From Pontibacter actiniarum (GTDB lineage Bacteria > Bacteroidota > Bacteroidia > Cytophagales > Hymenobacteraceae): DNA of 64,000 nt. Position numbers and translations under genes: made by a program. The notes below the pieces were generated by a model, which did not search any database, was not told where the DNA came from, and was given only the letters and a program-made list of their open reading frames with translations. The stretch covers positions 124,001 through 188,000 of the forward strand of contig NZ_CP021236.1 in NCBI RefSeq assembly GCF_003585765.1. The letters run 5' to 3'. Of the stretch, positions 57,831 to 64,000 are shown in pieces. The number at the start of each line of letters is the position of its first letter. Within the stretch, counting starts at the first letter, position 1.

Positions 57831-58100
57831 ATGACCAACGTAAGTACATCCCACCCAAGCAACATACCCTACCTTGAGCTGGTTAAGGAGGGCCGCAAAA
57901 TCTCATTCCGAAGAGACTGCTTCGGGGAAATAATAGTCCGGCGGAAGGTGAACGACGGCGATTGGGAAACGCTGATCGAGCGAACCAGATCGCCTTTCGT
58001 AGATACGGATCCCTTTCCGCCCGGCACGACACTCACCTATTCTGTTGAGTTGGAACTTGACAATGAGAAAAAGCAGTATGAGTTGGACGCAAGGCTCTGA
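57831..58100 (+). CDS. small uncharacterised protein
   Basis: An 89-residue soluble protein with Arg-Lys-Ile-Ser-Phe-Arg-Arg-Asp-Cys-Phe-Gly and Pro-Phe-Val-Asp-Thr-Asp-Pro-Phe-Pro-Pro-Gly-Thr, the latter recalling a short fibronectin-III-like strand pair (Thr-Leu-Thr-Tyr-Ser-Val-Glu). No family was recognised. It lies 68 bp before the FAD/Rieske gene and may share its transcript. Confidence 0.55.
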   Translation: MTNVSTSHPSNIPYLELVKEGRKISFRRDCFGEIIVRRKVNDGDWETLIERTRSPFVDTDPFPPGTTLTYSVELELDNEKKQYELDARL

Positions 58101-58168
58101 TCTTAGGCTAAGGCAGCAAGCCGCAGCCACGTTGTCTCTATCTACTTACTTGTTAACTAAAATAAGAA

Positions 58169-59701
58169 ATGGGCAAACAGCACATTGATATACAAGCGCT
58201 TTGGAGCACTACCACAACATCTGAGCAATTTTCACCGGTGCCAGGCTATCTGGACGTGGACGTGGCCATCGTGGGCGCGGGCATAACCGGTCTCACCACC
58301 GCCTATTTACTGGCCAAGTCAGGAAAGCGGGTAGCGGTGCTGGAGGCCATGGAGGTGGGCAAAGGCACCACCGGATCCTCGACGGGTAACCTCTACACCC
58401 CCGTAGACGAGCGCCTGTATAAGGTAGCCTCTAAGCACGACGAGTCAGTGCTTCAGGCCGTGGTGAGCTCCCGAACCGAGGCAGTTAACTTCATAGAGCA
58501 GCGCGTGCAGGAGTTCAGCATCGACTGCGAGTTTAAAAGAGTGCCTTGGTATTTGTTCACCACCGATAGCAAACAGGCACAGCAGATAAGGCAGGAACTG
58601 GAGGCAGTACAGAAATCCGGCATAGCAGCTACGGGCGAAGTGCCGGCAGACTTTCCGTATAATGCAGAGGCAGTTATCAATATCGCCAACCAGGCACAGT
58701 TCAACCCACTCAAGTATGTGCAGGGATTGGCTGCGGGCATAGCCAGCGATAACTGCCGCATATACGAAAATACCAAAGTGCTGCAGGTAGAGGACGGAGA
58801 GCCGTGTATGGTGCACACGGAACGGGGACAAGTAAGGACAGCGAAGGTAGTGATGGCTACGCACTCACCGAAAGGCGTTTACGCTGTGCATTCCGCCATG
58901 GAGGCTTACCGGGAGTACGCCATTGCCGTTCGGCTGAAAGGAGACTTACCCGCATCGGGCACCTACTGGCACTTACAGCAGCAGCACCACTACTCCGTGC
59001 GCCCGTACAGCAACGGCAGCGGAGACTTCCTGTTGGTACTGGGCGAGCCGCACATGGTGGGGCATCAGGAGCATAATGAGGAAAATCTCCGGAAAGTGGA
59101 GGAGTATGCGCGGAAGCATTTTGACGTGGAAAGCGTTGCCTACAGGTGGGCGGCACAGAACTACAGGCCTGCCGACCTACTCCCCTACATCGGCTCCAGC
59201 CCCATGCAAAACAACGTCTACATCGCTACTGGCTTTGCTGCCGACGGTTTGGTTTGGGGTACCGTCGCAGCTCAAATTATACAGGATGCCATACTTGGAA
59301 AAGACAACCCCTGGGCCAAGACCTTTGACCCAAAGCGTTTCACCCCTGTTGCCTCTGCCTCCAAAGTTATCGATGAGAACGTGCATGTAGTCAAGCACCT
59401 GGTCGAGGATTATCTCTTACCAGATGACACAGTGGAACTGAGAGAAATTAAGAGCGGTGAGGCTAAGACCTTAGAGCTGAACGATAAGAAGGTAGCTGCG
59501 TACCGGGATGAGCAGGGGGAGCTGCATGTGGTGTCGTCGGTGTGTACGCATATGGGCTGTGTAGTGCACTGGAACAGCGCCGAGAAAAGCTGGGACTGCC
59601 CCTGCCATGGCAGCCGTTTCTCCGTGGACGGTGAGGTGATCGAGGGGCCTGCCTACCGAAACCTAGCGAATGTGGATTTAAAGGGGGATCAATCAAAATA
59701 A
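58169..59701 (+). CDS. FAD-dependent oxidoreductase with C-terminal Rieske domain
   Basis: A 510-residue protein. The N-terminal half has the FAD-binding start Val-Ala-Ile-Val-Gly-Ala-Gly-Ile-Thr-Gly and the DAO-type layout. The C-terminal 95 residues form a Rieske [2Fe-2S] domain with Cys459-Thr-His461 and Cys477-Pro-Cys-His480 as ligands and Cys464/Cys479 as the likely disulfide. Such fusions oxidise amines or related substrates with electron transfer through the Rieske centre. No signal peptide is seen, so it is cytosolic. Its link with the metal genes is unclear. Confidence 0.9.
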   Translation: MGKQHIDIQALWSTTTTSEQFSPVPGYLDVDVAIVGAGITGLTTAYLLAKSGKRVAVLEAMEVGKGTTGSSTGNLYTPVDERLYKVASKHDESVLQAVVSSRTEAVNFIEQRVQEFSIDCEFKRVPWYLFTTDSKQAQQIRQELEAVQKSGIAATGEVPADFPYNAEAVINIANQAQFNPLKYVQGLAAGIASDNCRIYENTKVLQVEDGEPCMVHTERGQVRTAKVVMATHSPKGVYAVHSAMEAYREYAIAVRLKGDLPASGTYWHLQQQHHYSVRPYSNGSGDFLLVLGEPHMVGHQEHNEENLRKVEEYARKHFDVESVAYRWAAQNYRPADLLPYIGSSPMQNNVYIATGFAADGLVWGTVAAQIIQDAILGKDNPWAKTFDPKRFTPVASASKVIDENVHVVKHLVEDYLLPDDTVELREIKSGEAKTLELNDKKVAAYRDEQGELHVVSSVCTHMGCVVHWNSAEKSWDCPCHGSRFSVDGEVIEGPAYRNLANVDLKGDQSK

Positions 59702-59807
59702 TCCTTCAGGAGCTTTCGACTTTCGCTACATCCAGAGCAGAAACAGTTCCATTTTACTTTTTGCTGCCGTTCAACACGAAGCCTTGCTCTTGTTTGAAGG
59801 GACCAGT

Positions 59808-59860
59808 ATGGAAGTGGCCTGTAGTACAGTAGTGGCTACTGCACTACAGGCCACTTCCAT
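59808..59860. terminator. long hairpin straddling the channel stop codon
   Basis: An 18-bp perfect stem, ATGGAAGTGGCCTGTAGT with its complement (59808-59825, 59843-59860), plus an inner CAGTAG/CTACTG pair. The stop codon of the channel gene (59836-59838) lies in the inner loop, and no T run follows on either strand. It separates the FAD/Rieske unit from the converging channel gene, so it may work as a terminator or as a message-protecting structure. Confidence 0.6.
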
Positions 59861-60834
59861 GCGCTATTTCGCAGGTACCCGTATACTGTTTTTCTTCTTT
59901 GCTTTTTCTCCTCAAACTTCTTTCTAAACTCTTCCTCCGCTACTGTAGGTACCCCGCACTTCTTTATAAAGGATAAATCTGGTACTGGAGGCGTATCGTT
60001 TGAAGGTTCGATGTAGGCACCACTGAGAGTATTTAAGAAAGTTTGAACGGTACTGCGCGTGCTTTTGAGAATGGTTCCGGAAGGGTGGTATTCCTCCGGA
60101 ACGCCATATTTTATGGCCATAAGCGCATCATCAAGTATAGCCAACGCTACAGCATTAGCCTTTTCTGATTTGGCTGCATGGTAGTAGTGCAAAATGGGGT
60201 AGGCCATGTGCTTCTCAGACAGATTAGAAAGAGTAGTCGAAAGGTGTGATAACTGCAGCTCTATATCCCCGAAATCATTACCTGTCCATTGGGTTACGAC
60301 AAATTCTTCCGGGCTTTTAGCTATACTGGTTACCTGGCTCGCAAAAGAGCGCTTTACCGTAACAGCCGAAAGCACCTGCAGGATGTATGTCACGGCAAGC
60401 GTTACCAGGGCCATACCTCCAAAAGCCACAACCGCACTCAGGAGCTGCCAAGCATTGCCCTGAGGGGTAAAGTCGCCGTTGCCAACCGAAAACATAACAT
60501 AGGTAATGTACCAGAGGCGACCAACGAAGTCGGGGTACGATTTGGTTGTTGGGTTCTGTATAGCGTCAGTGGCTGTATAAAAAATAAGAGACCACCCGAT
60601 AATGATCATCACGATCCAAAAAGAAATGGTTGCAATCAAGATGACTGGTCCGGAAAGGCTCAGCAGTTTGTGATTGCGCTTGCCAAAGACGCCCTGCATT
60701 GATTTCCAGATAAAGGTGGTGACACGCCCTGTTAAAGGGGCAGACGTACCATCAACCCATAGCGTAGTCCAGAGGCTTTCTACAAAACCCCAGATAACCG
60801 ACACGATACCGCCAAACATGTAAAAGAAGTTCAT
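59836..60834 (-). CDS. two-helix potassium-channel-like membrane protein
   Basis: A 332-residue protein. A membrane segment at about 60-90 and another at about 122-155 flank a pore loop with Ser116-Val-Gly-Asn-Gly-Asp121, a variant of the K+ channel filter Thr-Val-Gly-Tyr-Gly-Asp. The C-terminal half is cytosolic and all-helical, with no recognised regulator domain. It resembles the broken gene at 53034-53655 in both pore and tail, so both come from one family. The ion specificity is unproven because Tyr is replaced by Asn in the filter. Confidence 0.82.
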   Translation of the reverse strand: MNFFYMFGGIVSVIWGFVESLWTTLWVDGTSAPLTGRVTTFIWKSMQGVFGKRNHKLLSLSGPVILIATISFWIVMIIIGWSLIFYTATDAIQNPTTKSYPDFVGRLWYITYVMFSVGNGDFTPQGNAWQLLSAVVAFGGMALVTLAVTYILQVLSAVTVKRSFASQVTSIAKSPEEFVVTQWTGNDFGDIELQLSHLSTTLSNLSEKHMAYPILHYYHAAKSEKANAVALAILDDALMAIKYGVPEEYHPSGTILKSTRSTVQTFLNTLSGAYIEPSNDTPPVPDLSFIKKCGVPTVAEEEFRKKFEEKKQRRKTVYGYLRNSAWKWPVVQ

Positions 60835-60875
60835 ATAACTTTCGCTACCTATCTTCCTGAATATTTTGTAATAAG

Positions 60876-61205
60876 TTACTGGCCCACCACTTCTCTAACA
60901 GATACCGTTTCCATACCACCACCCTTTCTCTCACGCACTACATGCAGCCGGGCACCTTTTTCTTTCGATGTCTTCATTAGTGTCTCCACCACATGCTTTG
61001 TGGCTTTCGGGTCAAGCAATGTTATTTTATCATTATTATCTACAAGTCCGTATCCGCTTTCAATACAATGGCCCATCAGCGCGCAGGCTGTAGTGTGCGT
61101 TCTGGCCTTGTCTGGTATCTGAGCCGACGGAATGGTGCGGAGACAGGCGATGTCTACTACATATCCTTCCAAATTTTCTCTTATATCCTCGGTCTTCTTT
61201 TCCAT
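60876..61205 (-). CDS. small uncharacterised Cys-containing protein
   Basis: A 109-residue soluble protein. The segment Gly-Tyr-Val-Val-Asp-Ile-Ala-Cys-Leu-Arg (about 13-22), followed by His-Thr-Thr-Ala-Cys-Ala-Leu-Met-Gly-His-Cys near 37-47, resembles small proteins with a conserved Asp-x-x-Cys and Cys-Ala-x-x-Cys pattern. Those are usually exported; this one has no signal peptide. It lies 42 bp before the channel gene on the same strand, so the two may be co-transcribed. No function is assigned. Confidence 0.58.
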   Translation of the reverse strand: MEKKTEDIRENLEGYVVDIACLRTIPSAQIPDKARTHTTACALMGHCIESGYGLVDNNDKITLLDPKATKHVVETLMKTSKEKGARLHVVRERKGGGMETVSVREVVGQ

Positions 61206-61253
61206 ACTTCCTCTTATATCTTTTTAGATAACGGTATGTTTTCTGTAGAAAAC

Positions 61254-61643
61254 TCAGTTACAGTCAATTAGTACAAACAAGCTGTCGGATCTTAACTGAT
61301 CCTTCTTTTGAACAGTATAATGTATCGTTTGCGCCACAATCAGGCCATTGCGCACAACATAAGAATCTGCTCCATCTTTTACTTTAGTATTTCCGGAATC
61401 TGCCGACCACTCCAAAAAACCGACCTTCCCCTCTACCTGAAAGTCCTCGTACGTAAGCGTCATTTCCGGTAGCTGCTCTCTCAGAAGCTTGGCTAAATGT
61501 TTCATACCTTCGTGCCCCCTGAACACACCAAACGTGGTTAGCATCACCACGTTTTCTGCGAAGTTTAGCCTCAGATCTTCATCTACAGTGCCTGACTTTG
61601 ATTTTTCCAGGTGGTCTTCCAATACTTGTCTTGTTGTTCGCAT
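61254..61643 (-). CDS. NTF2/SnoaL-like protein (cytosolic)
   Basis: A 129-residue protein with an N-terminal helix (Leu-Glu-Asp-His-Leu-Glu-Lys) and the NTF2-like beta core, seen in Gly-Lys-Val-Gly-Phe-Leu-Glu-Trp-Ser-Ala-Asp-Ser and the final Ile-His-Tyr-Thr-Val. No signal peptide is present, unlike the relative at 41849. It may bind a small ligand or act as an isomerase-like enzyme; nothing more can be said. It is 48 bp upstream of the gene at 60876 on the same strand. Confidence 0.78.
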   Translation of the reverse strand: MRTTRQVLEDHLEKSKSGTVDEDLRLNFAENVVMLTTFGVFRGHEGMKHLAKLLREQLPEMTLTYEDFQVEGKVGFLEWSADSGNTKVKDGADSYVVRNGLIVAQTIHYTVQKKDQLRSDSLFVLIDCN

Positions 61644-61718
61644 GGTGTAGTTGTTTGCTTTTTGATTTTGATAAAAAGCAAGGCGGCGGTTAGCAAAAGT
61701 CAGGAGCGCAGGTAAGGC

Positions 61719-64000
61719 TTAGAATCTTACCGTTAAACCACCGCCCGCCCCAAAGCGGTTGTCGTAGCTGCCCATCAGCGAAAAGTTCTTCGACACCAGG
61801 TATTCCAGCCCCACGTTCCAGGTGGTTTCGCTGCGGTAGTTATCTGCTTTACCTGTGCCCTCTTCCGGCTCAAAGTCGTTTACCCAGCCAAAGTCCGCCT
61901 GGTACTCATACTCGCCAAACAGGAACGTACGCGGAAAAATAAGCACTTCCCGGCCCAGGCTAATCTGAGGGCGCAGTTTGTTATCCATGCGCAGGTCCAG
62001 GTTGAACATATAAGGTGTCAGCCACCTAATGCCGGTAATGGCGGTGGTCTCAATCTCATCCATACTATCCTCTTCCTCGTTTTCCACATTCACGCCCACA
62101 AATACGTTCAGGTAGTCGTACAGGAACCTACCGTAGGTAAGCTCTGCCTCCAGGTTCTTGTTCCATCCGTACTCTGCTGTTAAGGTAAACTGGTTGCGCA
62201 GGTTGGACAGCACCATTCTTGTCTCGCTCATATGTGAGGCAGCATCCACAGCACCCCAGAAGAAGAAGTGGTTACTCTTGTTTGTGAGGATGTTGAGCGG
62301 GTACATTTTCAGGCGCGGGTCACGCGGGGTATCGTAACTGAAGATGCGGGCCATACCGGCATCCAGATGGTAGAGGATGTGGCAATGGAAGAACCAGTCG
62401 CCATACTCATTGGCGTCAAACTCAATCACCACCTTCTGCATCGGCGCCACATTTACCGTGTGCTTGAGCGGAGAATACTCCCCGTGCTCGTTAATCACCC
62501 GGAAGAAATGGCCGTGCAGGTGCATGGGGTGGTGCATCATGGTCAGGTTGTTTAGCGTGATGCGGGTAACTTCGCCCTGGTTGATTTTTATCTTGTCGGC
62601 TTCTTTTAACGGCACGCCGTTCATGCTCCAGATGTAGCGCACCATGTTTCCGGTCAGGTTGAGGAGTATCTCACGCACGGGTTTGCCTTCTGCAAAATCG
62701 GTTGGCTCCGGAGCCTTCAGGTAATCGTAATTATACTCGGCGAACATGTCCATGCCCGGCATGCCCTCGTGCTGCATGCCGATGCTTTTGCGTTCTTTTA
62801 CGGAACTGGCCTTTGCTGTATCCACACGCTGCCCGTGCATACGGTGGTCCATTTCCATGGCAGCGGCGGTGTCTGGCTGCATCTCCCTGCCGTGCATGGT
62901 GTGGTTCATTTTGGCATGATCCATACCCTTTGCAGCGGTGGTATCTGTTTGCATTTTCTGGTGCTCCATTTTGGAGTGATCCATCTTTTTAGCGTTTATA
63001 GCGCCTGCCGTGTCCTGCTTCATCTCCATGTTGTGCTCATGCATCGGTTTCTGCTCCGTAGGCTGCGGCTTCATTTTGCCTTCCATACTTTTGTCATGGT
63101 TCATGTGCATGTCACCATCCATCTGCATATCGCCATCCATCTGCATGCCCCATTCTTTCATCATCTCGTAGGGCTCTACTTCGCTGGGGTTGAACTTGAG
63201 GGCGGGAGCCCCCATCTTCATATCCATGGCTGCCATTTGCTGCATCATCGCGATCTTATCAGGCCGGGGCACATCGGGTGCAGGTACTACGGGCCCCTGC
63301 CCCAGATAGGCGGAGGTATGGCCGGAGCCGTCCTGTACGGTGGCCTTTATTTCCAGCTTCCCGTTCTCGGGTACGGTCACTACAAAATCATAGGTTTCAG
63401 CAACGGCGATAAAGGTTGGGGCATGCCGCACCGGCACCACGTCCAGTCCGTCGGCGGCGATAAGCAAAGGCGTGGGGCCGCCAAAAGTGAGCCAGAACTG
63501 GCTGGATGCGGCTGCGTTGATCACCCGCAGCCTTACCTTTTGCCCCGGCTTATACTCTGGGTACTCCCGCACAGGCTGCCCGTTTGTCAGGAAGGCGGGG
63601 TAGTATATGTCAGCAATATCAGCACCCTCCATGCGCTGTTTCCAAAAATTCACCTGCGCCCCCAATGCTCCCCGGGCTATTACCATACTTAGCGGTGTCG
63701 AAGTTCCCTTCTGGATGTCGTAGATTTCCAGGCCCCGCTTCAGCGTCTTGAGCACATTCTTAGGCTTCTCATAGGTCCAGTCCGACAGCACCAGCACCAG
63801 GTCGGTGTCATAATCCATGCGCTCCTCCCGGTCCTCTATCACAATGGAGCCGTATACCCCCGACTGCTCCTGCAAACCCGTGTGGGAGTGGTACCAGTAG
63901 GTGCCCGCCTGCTTTGTCGGGAACTCATAGGTAAACGTTTCTCCCGGCGGAATGGGAGGCGTAGTGAGGTAGGGTACGCCGTCGTAGAAGTTGGGCACCA
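61719..64000 (-). CDS. multicopper oxidase with C-terminal beta-barrel-like domain (5' end beyond the window)
   Basis: The minus-strand frame is open to the window end, so the signal peptide and first copper motif (His-x-His-Gly) are missing; the first visible residue is a GTG-coded Val of Val-Pro-Asn-Phe-Tyr-Asp-Gly, not a start. Visible copper motifs are Trp-Tyr-His-Ser-His, His-Pro-Met-His-Leu-His-Gly and His-Cys-His-Ile-Leu-Tyr-His. The middle holds a long Met/His/Asp-rich insertion with repeated Met-Asp-His and Asp-Thr-Ala-Ala. The last 190 residues resemble an outer-membrane barrel ending Gly-Leu-Thr-Val-Arg-Phe. It should oxidise Cu(I) to Cu(II) outside the inner membrane. Confidence 0.92.
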   Translation of the reverse strand, partial: VPNFYDGVPYLTTPPIPPGETFTYEFPTKQAGTYWYHSHTGLQEQSGVYGSIVIEDREERMDYDTDLVLVLSDWTYEKPKNVLKTLKRGLEIYDIQKGTSTPLSMVIARGALGAQVNFWKQRMEGADIADIYYPAFLTNGQPVREYPEYKPGQKVRLRVINAAASSQFWLTFGGPTPLLIAADGLDVVPVRHAPTFIAVAETYDFVVTVPENGKLEIKATVQDGSGHTSAYLGQGPVVPAPDVPRPDKIAMMQQMAAMDMKMGAPALKFNPSEVEPYEMMKEWGMQMDGDMQMDGDMHMNHDKSMEGKMKPQPTEQKPMHEHNMEMKQDTAGAINAKKMDHSKMEHQKMQTDTTAAKGMDHAKMNHTMHGREMQPDTAAAMEMDHRMHGQRVDTAKASSVKERKSIGMQHEGMPGMDMFAEYNYDYLKAPEPTDFAEGKPVREILLNLTGNMVRYIWSMNGVPLKEADKIKINQGEVTRITLNNLTMMHHPMHLHGHFFRVINEHGEYSPLKHTVNVAPMQKVVIEFDANEYGDWFFHCHILYHLDAGMARIFSYDTPRDPRLKMYPLNILTNKSNHFFFWGAVDAASHMSETRMVLSNLRNQFTLTAEYGWNKNLEAELTYGRFLYDYLNVFVGVNVENEEEDSMDEIETTAITGIRWLTPYMFNLDLRMDNKLRPQISLGREVLIFPRTFLFGEYEYQADFGWVNDFEPEEGTGKADNYRSETTWNVGLEYLVSKNFSLMGSYDNRFGAGGGLTVRF

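Noticed and set aside
62769..63692. 307-codon plus-strand frame inside the second oxidase
   Set aside because: It is His/Leu-rich only because it is antisense to the Met/His-rich insertion of the oxidase.
1..64000. CRISPR arrays, tRNA or rRNA genes, integrase and attachment sites
   Set aside because: No regular spaced repeats, cloverleaf or rRNA-like stretch, and no integrase gene were seen on reading both strands.

Overview
The window reads as a metal-resistance and accessory region of a Bacteroidota chromosome or large plasmid, most likely from a Cytophagales / Hymenobacteraceae organism of the Pontibacter type. This is inferred from gene content: HYC_CC_PP, DUF3347, DUF2231 and DUF305 proteins, HMA-AraC regulators, TAnnTTTG-type -7 promoter boxes, and few Shine-Dalgarno sequences. 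No rRNA, tRNA, CRISPR array or replication origin was seen.

Layout. (1) 0-8.9 kb is a dense plus-strand copper cluster: SCO chaperone (cut by the window edge), cytochrome c, HMA-AraC regulator, Met/Cys-rich secreted protein, four-helix copper storage protein, DUF3347 lipoprotein, a decayed copZ, CopA ATPase, metallo-beta-lactamase/rhodanese enzyme, HMA protein, Met-rich lipoprotein and a PII-like protein. (2) 9.1-13.2 kb holds an NAD-dependent epimerase, an SPW/VKOR-like membrane protein and a glycoside hydrolase. (3) 13.5-23.1 kb is an accessory and defence stretch: TerB-like protein, L,D-transpeptidase, an XRE-ImmA protease operon, a RES/Xre toxin-antitoxin, a CoiA-like nuclease protein and an AbiE-type pair with a clear operator/promoter. 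(4) 23.2-28.3 kb holds an intact IS256-family element with an 8-bp target duplication, copZ and a second copA, then an IS5-family element lying between two divergent promoters. (5) 28.4-37.5 kb is a Cus-type efflux operon (split cusA, TolC-like cusC, two cusB adaptors, small lipoproteins). (6) 37.7-46.3 kb holds a His-rich protein, HMA-AraC regulator, DUF2231 protein, a candidate nuclease, a CopB (CPH) ATPase and a DUF305 protein. (7) 46.4-52.9 kb runs on the minus strand: a multicopper oxidase interrupted by an in-frame stop, MATE transporter, His-rich protein, DUF305 lipoprotein, four-helix protein. (8) 53-64 kb holds a broken ion channel joined to an AraC fragment, second copies of DUF2231, CopB and four-helix proteins, an FAD/Rieske oxidoreductase, an intact channel, and a second multicopper oxidase cut by the window end.

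Together the genes cover every step of copper and silver handling: cytosolic chaperoning and storage (CopZ, HMA, four-helix proteins), export across the inner membrane (two CopA, two CopB), export across both membranes (CusABC), periplasmic oxidation (multicopper oxidases), periplasmic or outer-surface binding (Met-, His- and Cys-rich lipoproteins, DUF305, DUF3347) and sensing (HMA-AraC). Most modules occur two or three times, and several copies are in decay (copZ, channel, AraC fragment, beta-barrel fragment, possibly cusA and one oxidase). This suggests repeated capture and duplication of metal islands.
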